A model generated the notes under the pieces. That model did no database searches. It saw only the letters and a list, made by a program, of their open reading frames with translations, and was not told the DNA's origin. The translations under genes were made by a program, and so were the position numbers. From contig NZ_JBHRSH010000001.1 in the NCBI RefSeq assembly GCF_042643165.1, positions 1,054,001 to 1,118,000 of the forward strand: DNA of 64,000 nucleotides, read 5' to 3'. The stretch's first letter is position 1; each line of letters begins with the position of its first letter. This stretch comes from Hyphococcus aureus (GTDB lineage Bacteria; Pseudomonadota; Alphaproteobacteria; Caulobacterales; Parvularculaceae). Below, one piece after another: positions 43,006-51,484 of the stretch.

Positions 43006-43863
43006 ATGACCGACGCCGCGGCAGGACAGAAGAAACGCATCGCCTATCAGGGCGAGCCGGGGGCTTTTTCAGAGCTCGCCTGCCGCCGCTATGCGCCCGA
43101 TTACGAGCCCTTGCCCTGCGGCGCTTTTGACGAGGCGGTCGAGGCGGTGGCCGAAGGGCGGGCAGAGCGGGCCATGCTGCCCGTGGAAAACTCCCTTGCC
43201 GGCCGGGTCGGGGACATCCACCACCTTCTGCCGCGCGCGGGCCTCCATATCATCGCCGAGCACTTCCTCCCCGTTGAGCACCATCTGATGGCGAAGCCCG
43301 GGGCGAAGTTCGAGGATATCAAGATTGCGCGCTCCCACCCGGTGGCGCTCGCGCAAGTGCGGGAGTTTCTCCACGCTCACAATATCCGTCCCGAAACCGC
43401 CGGGGACACGGCGGGCGCCGCACGCCGCCTTGCCGAGTCAAACCACATGGATGAGGCGGTGGTCGCCTCTGTTCTGGCGGCGGAGCTTTACGGCCTCAAT
43501 ATCCTGAAGGGGAATATTGAGGATGCGCCTCACAATACGACGCGCTTCCTTGAGATGGCGCATGAGCCCATGGACGCCTCGCCTGATGACGGCCCGGTGG
43601 TGACGAGCTTCATCTTTGAGGTACGGAACATTCCGGCGGCGCTCTATAAAGCGCTTGGCGGTTTCGCGACCAATGGCGTCAACATGACCAAGCTCGAAAG
43701 CTATCAGCTTGGCGGATCGTTCTCCGCGACCATGTTTTACGCTGATGTCGAAGGCCACCCGAGCCACGAGCCCGTGCGCCTTGCGCTTGAGGAATTGAGC
43801 TTCTTTTCGTCGTCGCTGAAAATTTTGGGCGTCTATAAAAAAGGCCGTGAGCGCGGGGAATAG
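43006..43863 (+). CDS. pheA: Prephenate dehydratase
   Basis: A 285-residue prephenate dehydratase for phenylalanine. The catalytic domain has RIAYQGEPGAFSE, LPVENSLAG and the NTTRFLEM motif with the catalytic Thr; the ACT domain follows (VRNIPAALYKALGGFATNGVNMTKLESYQLGG), with the phenylalanine-sensing ESY variant of ESRP. No chorismate mutase is fused. ATG 43006 has an ACAGGAAC ribosome site and fits the family; the frame is open from 42931. Confidence 0.95.
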   Translation: MTDAAAGQKKRIAYQGEPGAFSELACRRYAPDYEPLPCGAFDEAVEAVAEGRAERAMLPVENSLAGRVGDIHHLLPRAGLHIIAEHFLPVEHHLMAKPGAKFEDIKIARSHPVALAQVREFLHAHNIRPETAGDTAGAARRLAESNHMDEAVVASVLAAELYGLNILKGNIEDAPHNTTRFLEMAHEPMDASPDDGPVVTSFIFEVRNIPAALYKALGGFATNGVNMTKLESYQLGGSFSATMFYADVEGHPSHEPVRLALEELSFFSSSLKILGVYKKGRERGE

Positions 43864-43866
43864 CCG

Positions 43867-44772
43867 CTATTCCTTCACCCAGCGTTCCAGCAATTGCCGG
43901 GCGATAGTGAATTTGGGCGGGACATTGAAGTCGCGGGTTTCGTTATTGAGGACGGCGATCACGTCGGCCTTGTCGCACCAGCGCGCTTCTGCAAGCTCCT
44001 CCATATCGAGATTGATTTCGCGCCCTTCGGCCTCGGCGATAAAGCCCATCATCAAAGAACAGGTGAAGGGCCATGGTTGCGAGAACTGGTAACGGACATC
44101 GTCGATGACGACGCCCGCTTCTTCGAACAACTCGCGGCGTGCGCATTCTTCCGGCGTTTCGCCGGCCTCGACGAAACCGGCGAGCGCAGAGACAAAGCCT
44201 GGCGGGAACTGATGTCCGCGGCCTAGCAGGCAGGCGTTGTCATGAATAGCGAGCATGATGGCGACCGGATTGATGCGCGGGAAATGTTCTTCCTCGCATC
44301 GGGTGCAGCGGCTCTTGGCGCCGCCCGCTTCAAGCCGCGTTTCTCCGCCGCAATTGCCGCAAAATCTATGTTTCCTGCGCCATTCGAAATACCAGCGGCC
44401 TTGCCCGATAATGGCGAGGTCGTCGCGTGTTAAAACCCCGGCGGCGATGCGAAGTTGAACATAGTCGCCAATATCAGCAAAGGGCGCCGTCTCCGCGCTC
44501 TCGGCGGCGGAGACATCGACGGCGAAATAGGCGCGCTCGTCTTTCATTCCCAAAAGAATGACTGGCGCATCTTTTGGAAATTGCGACAGCGCGCCGACGG
44601 AAAGAAACGCGGGGCTTCCATCCGTCATCAACGGGTCGCCGCGCCATAATGGGATGACAAGGCTTTTTGGGTCTGCGAGGCGCGCGTTGAAAAACGCCTC
44701 CTGATCCTTTTCGATATTGACGCGCGACAGGGGGCTGTTCGCAAACCAGTTCGGATTGGTTCCGTGTTTCAT
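43867..44772 (-). CDS. nudC: NAD-capped RNA hydrolase / NADH pyrophosphatase
   Basis: A 301-residue Nudix enzyme. The zinc ribbon is FCGNCGGE...CTRC, the Nudix box is GFVEAGETPEECARRELFEEAGV, and the NudC-specific SQPWPF motif follows it. It cleaves NADH and removes the NAD cap from RNA. ATG 44772 is chosen. It is convergent with pheA with 3 bases between the stops; this pheA-nudC-cytochrome neighbourhood recurs in alphaproteobacteria. Confidence 0.94.
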   Translation of the reverse strand: MKHGTNPNWFANSPLSRVNIEKDQEAFFNARLADPKSLVIPLWRGDPLMTDGSPAFLSVGALSQFPKDAPVILLGMKDERAYFAVDVSAAESAETAPFADIGDYVQLRIAAGVLTRDDLAIIGQGRWYFEWRRKHRFCGNCGGETRLEAGGAKSRCTRCEEEHFPRINPVAIMLAIHDNACLLGRGHQFPPGFVSALAGFVEAGETPEECARRELFEEAGVVIDDVRYQFSQPWPFTCSLMMGFIAEAEGREINLDMEELAEARWCDKADVIAVLNNETRDFNVPPKFTIARQLLERWVKE

Positions 44773-44826
44773 GGGCGTGTTTGTCGCCCGCCCGCGGCCC
44801 CTGCGCAAGCTTCATGCGCTGTGGAA

Positions 44827-45315
44827 TTACACCTTCGGGCGCAGGAAAAAGCCAATGGCGCTGCGGTGAATGAAGAGAATAATCAACGCGCAAACCCAGC
44901 TGACGCATGCCGCATAGAAAAGCGCCGGGGAAAATTCTGTCGGCGCGCCGTTCACCCACTCTGTCGGCGTCTCGATGCCGAGCGGCGTAAACAGGTGAAA
45001 GGTGATTGCGCCGCTCATGATGCCAATGGCGACAAGGGCGCCGAGAAACTGCGCCGGCGCAACCAGCGCCTTGCGGTTCATGAGAAGAAACAGCACCGGC
45101 AGACCGATCAACAGTATAGACGATAACAATTCGCCAAGCCCGATGATCCAGGGACCTGCCGGATAAAACAGCCCGATGCCGGACCATTCCTTCAGCGTTG
45201 AGAAGATATGCTGCGGCGTTGGGTGACCGGTGAATTTGAAGCGCAGCGAGTCGAGAAAGATCGCCGAAATGAAGAGCCCGCCGGCCCAGGGGAAAAGTGA
45301 GATGAGTTTTTTCAT
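44827..45315 (-). CDS. DoxX-like four-helix membrane protein
   Basis: A 162-residue membrane protein with four helices (about 5-22, 55-78, 86-108, 125-148). The first helix plus KFTGHPTPQHIFSTLKEW resembles DoxX and DUF6640 proteins. No activity can be assigned. The frame overlaps the region between nudC and the SRP RNA, and the gene is transcribed away from the RNA. Confidence 0.75.
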   Translation of the reverse strand: MKKLISLFPWAGGLFISAIFLDSLRFKFTGHPTPQHIFSTLKEWSGIGLFYPAGPWIIGLGELLSSILLIGLPVLFLLMNRKALVAPAQFLGALVAIGIMSGAITFHLFTPLGIETPTEWVNGAPTEFSPALFYAACVSWVCALIILFIHRSAIGFFLRPKV

Positions 45316-45461
45316 GGGTTCGCCCCCCCGTTGATGCGTGCCATGCCCCGGCGACGCCGTTCTGATCTGAATGCTGAAGCGCCATCTATCACAAGCGTCC
45401 GGTCACGCGGGATCACGAAGCGGCCCCCTTGCATTCACGAAGCCGAGCGCAGATATAGGCT
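45316..45461. other. Intergenic, nothing clear before SRP RNA
   Basis: The 146 bases between the start of the DoxX-like gene and the SRP RNA show no gene or clear hairpin. Promoters for both directions presumably lie here. Confidence 0.4.
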
Positions 45462-45560
45462 CCCGGAAGACTGGCGGACGTAGCTCTCGCCAACCTGGTC
45501 AGGTCCGGAAGGAAGCAGCCACAACGAGTTTCAGCCGCGGGTCGTTCAGTCTTCCACCCT
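45462..45560 (+). ncRNA. ffs: Signal recognition particle RNA (4.5S type)
   Basis: The conserved SRP core GGTCAGGTCCGGAAGGAAGCAGCC (written here in words: the GGUCAGGUCCGGAAGGAAGC apical loop) is at about 45499-45522. Outer arms GGAAGACTG (45465-45473) and CAGTCTTCC (45547-45555) pair. The whole is about 99 bases, the short bacterial form that binds Ffh for membrane-protein targeting. End positions are approximate. It normally sits just before dnaX in alphaproteobacteria; here two small genes come between. Confidence 0.95.
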
Positions 45561-45630
45561 GATTTTCATGACATTTTAAGCCTGTACGACAGAATCTCCC
45601 GCGGTAGGGTGTATTTTCTGTGTTCTATTA

Positions 45631-45663
45631 TTGACATAATGTAAAACATATCTAACATTATGT
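45631..45663 (+). promoter_or_regulatory. Promoter with perfect inverted repeat, likely XRE operator
   Basis: In an AT-rich stretch, ACATAATGT (45634-45642) and ACATTATGT (45655-45663) are perfect inverted repeats of 9 bases, centres 21 bp apart (two helical turns). A TTGACA -35 box (45631-45636) and a TAACAT -10-like box (45653-45658) overlap them. The next genes encode a membrane protein and an XRE repressor, so self-repression is likely. Confidence 0.65.
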
Positions 45664-45690
45664 TGCATTATATAAACAGGAGAGACAGCC

Positions 45691-46098
45691 ATGTCGTTCA
45701 GGGAAATCAGTTCGTGGATCGTGCTCGCGGCCATGGTCTGGGTGTTCGGCTGCTATGCGCTTGCACTCCGCGAAGCTGAAAACTTCGGCGCCGGGACGAC
45801 GGGAATGATGCTTGGAACCATTATCGGCTTCGTGGTGATCGTGGTCGTCGCGCATGTCATTGTCGCCATCTTCGCAGTGCGGACTGGCGATGAGGCCGCC
45901 GATGAGCGCGACCGGCGGATCTCGTTGCGGTCGGACGAACTCGCGGGCTACGTGCTCGGCGCCTGGACCTTCGCCGCCCTCGCGGTGGCGCTCTTCAAGG
46001 GCTACTACCTTATCGCGAACATTCTCTTTCTTGGCCTTGCCGCGTCTGAGATCGCCAAGAATGCCTATCAGGTGTTCCTTTATCGCCGGAGCGCCTGA
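45691..46098 (+). CDS. DUF2178-like membrane protein
   Basis: A 135-residue membrane protein with four hydrophobic segments (about 6-26, 38-62, 90-108, 110-125) and a DERDRRISLRSDELAGYV stretch between the second and third, typical of small DUF2178-like proteins that accompany XRE regulators. AGGAGAG ribosome site ahead of ATG 45691. It precedes the XRE gene by 5 bases, forming an operon under the inverted-repeat promoter. Confidence 0.8.
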   Translation: MSFREISSWIVLAAMVWVFGCYALALREAENFGAGTTGMMLGTIIGFVVIVVVAHVIVAIFAVRTGDEAADERDRRISLRSDELAGYVLGAWTFAALAVALFKGYYLIANILFLGLAASEIAKNAYQVFLYRRSA

Positions 46099-46103
46099 CC
46101 CGG

Positions 46104-46370
46104 ATGGGGAAAACGCCTGTCACCAACCGCATTCGTGTTTTGCGCGCTGAACATGGCGATATCAGCCAGGGCGATCTCGCCGCGCGCATTGGCATGACCC
46201 GCCAGACCGTCGCCGCCATCGAAAAGGGCAAATACGCGCCCTCGCTGGAGGCGGCGTTCCGCATCGCCGCGGTCTTCGGCGTTCCCTTCAGCGATGTCTT
46301 TCAGTACGAACCGGACGCCGACGCCGCCTTTTTGAAGCTCCAGAAAAATGCGGTGAAAAAGGACGGTTGA
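46104..46370 (+). CDS. XRE-family transcriptional regulator (YozG-like)
   Basis: An 88-residue helix-turn-helix protein. The HTH is in ISQGDLAARIGMTRQTVAAIEKGKYAPSLEAAFRIAAVFG, followed by a short dimer tail (VPFSDVFQYEPD). It probably binds the inverted repeat upstream of the operon. Regulators of this small class often control a neighbouring membrane-protein gene. The stop overlaps nothing; dnaX follows 53 bases later. Confidence 0.9.
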   Translation: MGKTPVTNRIRVLRAEHGDISQGDLAARIGMTRQTVAAIEKGKYAPSLEAAFRIAAVFGVPFSDVFQYEPDADAAFLKLQKNAVKKDG

Positions 46371-46423
46371 GAAGCGCGGCCCGCACCGCCATATTCGCTG
46401 GCGGGGGGTATGGCTGGAGCGTA

Positions 46424-48223
46424 ATGGCGGAACAGGAAACAGATAGCGGGAAAAGCGGCGGCGCCTATCAGGTGCTGGCGCGCAAATACCGTCCGCAAAA
46501 TTTCGATGATCTGATCGGCCATGGCCCCATGGTGAAGACGCTGAAAAACGCCTTCGCCGCTAACCGTATCGCCCATGCTTATATTCTGACTGGCGTGCGC
46601 GGGGTCGGGAAAACCACAACGGCGCGCATTCTCGCCCGCGCCCTGAATTATGTGGGCCCCAATGGCGAAGACAATGGCCCGCAGATCGACATGGCGGAGA
46701 ACGGGCTTCACTGCAAAGCCATCGCTGAAAGCCGCCACCCGGATGTCATGGAAATGGACGCCGCCTCGCGCACGGGCGTCGGCGATATTCGCGAGTTGAT
46801 TGAGGGCGTGCGCTACGCCCCGGTTGAGGCGCGCTACAAGGTCTACATCATCGATGAGGTTCACATGCTCTCGACGGCGGCGTTCAATGCGCTGTTGAAG
46901 ACGCTCGAAGAACCGCCGCCCCATGTGAAGTTTATCTTCGCGACGACGGAGATCAGAAAGTTGCCCGTCACGGTGCTGTCGCGCTGTCAGCGTTTCGATC
47001 TGCGCCGCATTGATCCGGAAGTCTTGACCGACCACCTCGCCAGCATCGCCGAACAGGAAAAGGTGAAGGTCGATCGCGATGGTTTGTGGATGATCGCGCG
47101 CGCGGCCGAAGGCTCGGTCCGTGATGCGCTCTCCATCCTCGATCAGGCGATTGTTCAGCATGCTGCGCAAGGAGAAGAAATCGTCAGCGCTGACATGATC
47201 CGCGATATGCTGGGTCTTGCGGACCGTTCCTCGGTCTGGGCGCTCTTGGAAGCGGCGATGAAGGGCGACGCCAAAACCGCGCTCGAAAACTTCCGGTCGC
47301 AATATGCTGCAGGCGCGGAACCGGCGCAGATTTTGCGCGACCTCCTTGACCTCACGCATTTGCTGACACGGATCAAGGCTGCGGGCCCGACCGCCGCGTC
47401 ACATGGGCCCGCAGGTGAGGCGGATGCAGAGCGCGCCAAAGCCATGGCGACAGGGCTGGAAATGAATGCGCTCACGCGCGTCTGGTCGCTATTGATGAAG
47501 GGCCTCACGGAAACGCAAATGGCGCCGGATGCCGCCGCCTCGGGAGAGATGGCGCTGATCCGTCTGTGCTTCGCGGCGGATCTGCCGACGCCTGATGAGG
47601 CGCTCAAAGCCTTAAAAAAAAACAATAGCGACGGGGTAGGCTCGACGGCGCAATCATCTTCGCCGCAGCGGGCGCCCGCCAGCGCGCACCATCAAGAGTC
47701 GCCGCCGCAACACACCGCGCAGGTGATCGACATCAAGCCGTCCATGTCGCAACGGCCTGCGGACGGAGGTCCGTGGCTTCGCGCGTTTGATGATGTGGTT
47801 AAACTCGCGGGCCGCATGCGCGACGCAAAGCTCCGCACCGAGCTTGAGTCCTATGTTCACATCGTGTCGTTCCGCGAAGGCAAGATCGAGCTTCGACTTC
47901 ACAATGATGCGCCGCGCGATCTCGCCAACCGGCTGACCCTGCGTCTGAAAGAATGGACAGGAAAGCCATGGGTCATCTCGGTTACTTCGGAGCATGAAGG
48001 TGAGGAGACGGTGCGCGACGCGCGTACGCGCGAAGTGATGGCCCATCCCATGGTGCAAAAGGCGCTGGAACTATTTCCCGACGCCAAAGTGACGGCGATC
48101 CGCGAGGCCGACACAATTGTCGCCCCCGTAACTGACGAAGACGAAGAAGACGCGCCTATCGACCCCGATGACGATGCGGTGGCCGATGCGATAGCGGCGC
48201 GCAAAGAGACAGGAAAAGCGTAA
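46424..48223 (+). CDS. dnaX: DNA polymerase III tau (and possibly gamma) subunit
   Basis: A 599-residue clamp-loader ATPase. Walker A is GVRGVGKT (residues 57-64), Walker B is YIIDEVHML, and the sensor region has ATTEIRKLPVTVLSRCQRF. Domain III ends near residue 390; the tau tail (from about 400) is variable and interacts with the polymerase and helicase. A 9-base A run at codons 397-400 probably allows a frameshift to a short gamma form (see the separate entry). The zinc cysteines seen in E. coli domain I are partly absent. ATG 46424 is chosen. The TAA overlaps the ATG of ybaB by one base. Confidence 0.95.
   Translation: MAEQETDSGKSGGAYQVLARKYRPQNFDDLIGHGPMVKTLKNAFAANRIAHAYILTGVRGVGKTTTARILARALNYVGPNGEDNGPQIDMAENGLHCKAIAESRHPDVMEMDAASRTGVGDIRELIEGVRYAPVEARYKVYIIDEVHMLSTAAFNALLKTLEEPPPHVKFIFATTEIRKLPVTVLSRCQRFDLRRIDPEVLTDHLASIAEQEKVKVDRDGLWMIARAAEGSVRDALSILDQAIVQHAAQGEEIVSADMIRDMLGLADRSSVWALLEAAMKGDAKTALENFRSQYAAGAEPAQILRDLLDLTHLLTRIKAAGPTAASHGPAGEADAERAKAMATGLEMNALTRVWSLLMKGLTETQMAPDAAASGEMALIRLCFAADLPTPDEALKALKKNNSDGVGSTAQSSSPQRAPASAHHQESPPQHTAQVIDIKPSMSQRPADGGPWLRAFDDVVKLAGRMRDAKLRTELESYVHIVSFREGKIELRLHNDAPRDLANRLTLRLKEWTGKPWVISVTSEHEGEETVRDARTREVMAHPMVQKALELFPDAKVTAIREADTIVAPVTDEDEEDAPIDPDDDAVADAIAARKETGKA
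47597..47628 (+). promoter_or_regulatory. Probable programmed frameshift site in dnaX
   Basis: The dnaX frame reads CTT AAA AAA AAC through nine consecutive A bases (47614-47622). A one-base backward slip reads AAA CAA TAG, stopping at 47626-47628 and giving a gamma protein of about 401 residues. A GAGG sequence (47597-47600) lies about 13 bases before the run, like the internal Shine-Dalgarno that stimulates E. coli dnaX frameshifting. A hairpin-capable CGGCG/CGCCG pair follows. Confidence 0.65.
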
Positions 48224-48543
48224 TGGATTTGAACGAGATCATGAAGCAGGCCGGCCAGATGCAGGCCAAGATGCAGGAAATGCAGGAAAAACTCGCCTAC
48301 ATTGAGGCGACGGGTGAGGCCGGCGCCGGCATGGTGAAAGTGGTGCTGAACGGCAAGGGCTATGCGAAGGCCGTCGCCATCGAGCGTTCCCTGATGAAGG
48401 AAGACGACGCCGAAATCCTCGAAGACCTCATCGCCGCCGCGATCAACGACGCGAAAGCGAAACTCGAAAAACAGACCGAAGATCAGATGAAAAAAATGAC
48501 CGCGGGGTTGCCGCTGCCGCCGGGCATGAAGCTGCCGTTTTAA
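48223..48543 (+). CDS. ybaB: Nucleoid-associated protein YbaB/EbfC
   Basis: A 106-residue YbaB. It has the opening helix MDLNEIMKQAGQMQAKMQEMQEKLAY, the strand VKVVLNGKGYAKAVAIE, and the closing MKKMTAGLPLPPGMKLPF. It dimerises and binds DNA. The ATG shares its A with the dnaX stop, and recR would normally follow; here a reverse-strand gene is between. Confidence 0.96.
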   Translation: MDLNEIMKQAGQMQAKMQEMQEKLAYIEATGEAGAGMVKVVLNGKGYAKAVAIERSLMKEDDAEILEDLIAAAINDAKAKLEKQTEDQMKKMTAGLPLPPGMKLPF

Positions 48544-48616
48544 ACCACTCCCCGGTCATCCCGTTTCTGCGAAGCAGCGCTGACGCGCCGCATCGCGTAC
48601 GGGAGATCGGCTAGGT

Positions 48617-49327
48617 TTATGCGGTCTCATCTTTCTTTGCGCCGAAGATAAGCAGCCACAGCGCCGCGCTGATCTCGCCAAAGGAAGAAGGCATTGAGGC
48701 GATGTCGTAAGCCATCGTGCCCTTATAGGCGGGAAAGAGCATCGGCCCGAAATCATTGGCGATATAGCCAAGCCCGCCGAGCACCAACAGCAGGCCGAGA
48801 AGACGCGGAATATAGCGGGTTTTCAGAACCAGCATGCCAAAGGGGATCAGCCACAAGCCCCAGAAAATTTCCGCCATGCTCGTATAGGCTGAATAGGCGT
48901 TCAGCATCTCCGCAACCGCCGCCGGACGTTCGCTGGCGGCAAGCGCTGCGAAATCGCCCGACCCGCGCGCAATGTCGAGCACTTCAACCTTTTGCGCCAT
49001 GGCTATGTAAGAAATCGGCACGCTCGCCGCGACGAGCACCAGCATGATCAGCGACAAAGACGGCGCGCGCGAGGAGAACAGGCGGTATAAAAACACGCCG
49101 ACAATTGCGAACAGCGCATAGCAGACAAGTTCCGTCACCACGCTCGCGCTGTAAAAGAATGTCGCCTCGCTAATCGCGTTATAAACGGCTTGCGGATCGT
49201 CGGAAGAAAGTCCCAGCTTTTTTGGCGCATAGGCGAGCCCGAAAATGCCGGTAATCACAAGGCTCACATAGGCGGCGCCGGCGAGCCGGCCGAGCGTTGC
49301 ATTCGATGTTTCCGGCGCTGCGACCAT
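48617..49327 (-). CDS. DUF4386-family membrane protein
   Basis: A 236-residue membrane protein with six predicted helices. The family pattern is visible: AGAAYVSLVITGIFGLAYAPKKL, ATFFYSASVVTELVCYALFAIVGVFLYRLFS, IFWGLWLIPFGMLVLKTRYIPRLLGLLLVLGGLGYIANDF. No function is known. ATG 49327 has an AGGAGAG ribosome site. It lies between ybaB and recR on the other strand, splitting a usual operon. Confidence 0.88.
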   Translation of the reverse strand: MVAAPETSNATLGRLAGAAYVSLVITGIFGLAYAPKKLGLSSDDPQAVYNAISEATFFYSASVVTELVCYALFAIVGVFLYRLFSSRAPSLSLIMLVLVAASVPISYIAMAQKVEVLDIARGSGDFAALAASERPAAVAEMLNAYSAYTSMAEIFWGLWLIPFGMLVLKTRYIPRLLGLLLVLGGLGYIANDFGPMLFPAYKGTMAYDIASMPSSFGEISAALWLLIFGAKKDETA

Positions 49328-49522
49328 GGTTCTCTCCTCTGCATATTCCAAACAATTTCTAGGCAGTATTTGGGATGATGGGCGCGGCGGCAAGGCCTTT
49401 GCCGGCAGACCGGTAGGAATGCCGGAGGGATCAATCCTGCGCGAGGGCAAATCGATGGCTTGCCAGTTCATGGCGGAAGGCAGCATAACCACCTTTTGTG
49501 ATTGCCTTGTGAAAGCGTCCTC

Positions 49523-50128
49523 ATGCCCGCCGCCACCATCGGTCCCGAGTTACAGCGCCTGATTGACCTCCTTGCAAAGATGCCGGGCTTGGGGCCGCGC
49601 TCGGCCAAACGCGCTGCGCTTTATCTTTTGAAAAAACGCGATCCGGTGATGCGCCCGCTCGCCTTCGCCCTCGACGATGCGGCCAACAAAGTGAAGGCGT
49701 GTTCGGTCTGCGGCAACTGGGATTCGATCGACCCCTGCGCCGTCTGCGCCGACGTTGACCGCGACAGTTCCATTCTCTGCGTGGTTCAGGATGTGGGCGA
49801 TCTCTGGGCGCTCGAACGCGCCGGGGCGCATAAGGGCCGCTATCATGTGCTGGGCGCGTTGCTCTCGCCGCTCGACGGAATTGGCCCAGACGACTTGAAT
49901 CTGGGTTCGCTCATTGCGCGGGCGAAAGACGGGCTGATCAGTGAAATCATCCTCGCGCTCCCGGCGACCGTCGACGGTCAGACGACGGCGCATTATCTGA
50001 CCGAGCATCTCGAAACCTCCGGGCTTGCCGTCACGCGGCTTTCCCAGGGCGTACCTGTCGGGGGTGAGCTTGATTATCTCGACGAGGGAACGCTGGCGGC
50101 GGCGATGAAATCAAGAAGGCCTTTTTAG
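49523..50128 (+). CDS. recR: Recombination mediator RecR
   Basis: A 201-residue RecR. It has an N-terminal helix-hairpin-helix (LAKMPGLGPRSAKRAAL), the C4 zinc finger (CSVCGNWDSIDPCAVC), a Toprim domain (ILCVVQDVGDLWALERAG) and the C-terminal TRLSQGVPVGGELDYLDEGTL. It loads RecA at gaps together with RecF/RecO. ATG 49523 is preferred to a TTG at 49502. The stop overlaps the end of the GT87 gene on the other strand. Confidence 0.96.
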   Translation: MPAATIGPELQRLIDLLAKMPGLGPRSAKRAALYLLKKRDPVMRPLAFALDDAANKVKACSVCGNWDSIDPCAVCADVDRDSSILCVVQDVGDLWALERAGAHKGRYHVLGALLSPLDGIGPDDLNLGSLIARAKDGLISEIILALPATVDGQTTAHYLTEHLETSGLAVTRLSQGVPVGGELDYLDEGTLAAAMKSRRPF

Positions 50129-51402
50129 GCCGCTTTGATCTGCGGGAGCTTGAACCCGCATTCATGCGCCGCGCGGCGCGCGCAAATGGCGAAGGCGGCG
50201 AAGGCGATCATTGCCGGAACCGGAATCGCGTGGGGCCCCGGCGTTAGCACCGGCAGGAACCACAAGGCGATCAGCGCCTGTTTTTCAAAAGGCAGCCAGC
50301 CTTTTTCCATGGCGCGTTTTGCAAGAATGATCAGCGCCGGGATGAAGATGGGCGCTTCATAATAAAACGCATAAGGCGTCGCCAGCGCAGCGGCGGGGAT
50401 GAGCGTGAAAAGACGCGTCTCCCATGCGTCGCTCCGTCGCCACACCATGAAAACAAAGACGGCGAGCGCTAGACTGGCCGCGGCTTGTACGGCGAAGGCG
50501 AGCGATGACAGCGCACCAAGGGTCATGAAAAACCCATAAGGCGTAATCAGCTTGTGATCGGGAAAGATCAATTCGCTCATGCGCTCGCCATGGGCGGTGA
50601 TGGCGTCGAAAAAGGCGAGCCATGTGTCGGCGCCAAAGAACAGAACGCTAAGACCCGCCATCAACACGCCCGTCACCGCCGCTGCGCCAAAAGCGCGCCA
50701 GCATCCGGCGGCGGCGTAGGCGACCGGGATGAGAAGACCAAGCTGCGGTTTGAAGGTGAGTAGCCCGGCCGCGATCCCTGCGATTAGGGGGCGCCGGTCG
50801 GCATGTCCCGCCGCGAGCGTCAGAAGCGCCGCCGTCAAAAATCCGGTCTGACCGGTGATCCATCCCTGATAGGCGGCGGCTGAGGCGAAGCCGACAATTA
50901 GCGGCAAGCGCGCGCGCCACAGACTTCTGATTACGCCGGCGGCGAACCCTGCGGTTGCTGCGCCCCATGCGGCAAGCGCTGCAGGATATGGCAAGGCGGC
51001 AAGCGGGGCGACCAGGAAATAGATTGTCGGCGGGTATTGCCAGAACAGCGAGAACTGTCCGTAGGTGGGAAAGGCGGCGCCGAGCCGCTCATTCAACACG
51101 CCGGGCTGATAAAGCGCGCCCGGCCCTTCGGCGAAAAGGGTTTTGGCCGCCATCCAGAAGACAGTGAAATCGCCGCCGATCACGGCGATGCCGGGCAGGA
51201 CAAAGTTCTCAGATTCGAGCGCGCCTCGGATGATAATGGTCGCGTAAAGCGCAAAAGCGAATAGCGAGACCAGCAGGATCGTCCTCGGCGAAGGAGCGCC
51301 AAAAAGCGCATAGAGGATTGGGTAGCGCTCGGCGAAGCCGCCGGGCGGGCATATGCGCTCCTCTGCATGAGGAGGGGCGGAGCTGGCGGCCTCTGTGGTC
51401 AT
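50125..51402 (-). CDS. GT87-family polyprenyl-phosphate-sugar transferase, copy 1
   Basis: A 425-residue membrane glycosyltransferase of the GT87 (DUF2029) kind. It has about nine hydrophobic segments and the conserved GGDFTVFWMAAKTL, FWQYPPTIYFLVAPLA, GWITGQTGFLTAALL and AGLLTFKPQLGLLIPVAYAAAGCWRAF blocks. Such enzymes transfer mannose or another sugar from a polyprenyl-phosphate sugar on the outer face. It is divergent from a GT2 gene that could make that donor. A close paralogue is at 52531. Confidence 0.88.
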   Translation of the reverse strand: MTTEAASSAPPHAEERICPPGGFAERYPILYALFGAPSPRTILLVSLFAFALYATIIIRGALESENFVLPGIAVIGGDFTVFWMAAKTLFAEGPGALYQPGVLNERLGAAFPTYGQFSLFWQYPPTIYFLVAPLAALPYPAALAAWGAATAGFAAGVIRSLWRARLPLIVGFASAAAYQGWITGQTGFLTAALLTLAAGHADRRPLIAGIAAGLLTFKPQLGLLIPVAYAAAGCWRAFGAAAVTGVLMAGLSVLFFGADTWLAFFDAITAHGERMSELIFPDHKLITPYGFFMTLGALSSLAFAVQAAASLALAVFVFMVWRRSDAWETRLFTLIPAAALATPYAFYYEAPIFIPALIILAKRAMEKGWLPFEKQALIALWFLPVLTPGPHAIPVPAMIAFAAFAICARRAAHECGFKLPQIKAA

Positions 51403-51409
51403 GACCCAT

Positions 51410-51460
51410 TCCGTTTACCTCTGGGAAATAAAGAAAGGTTTAGTTTAGGGCCGGTTAACC
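51410..51460. promoter_or_regulatory. Divergent promoter region, copy 1, with 37-bp conserved segment
   Basis: Bases 51410-51446 are identical to 53841-53877, while the flanking genes are diverged. Then TTTA (51444-51447), 7 bases, TTAAC (51455-51459), a near match to the CtrA box TTAA-N7-TTAAC, followed by GGTTAACC. It lies between the GT87 and GT2 starts, 83 bases apart. Regulation by CtrA is inference. Confidence 0.55.
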
Positions 51461-51484
51461 GACTGCTTTGAAGAGCGCTTTTCC

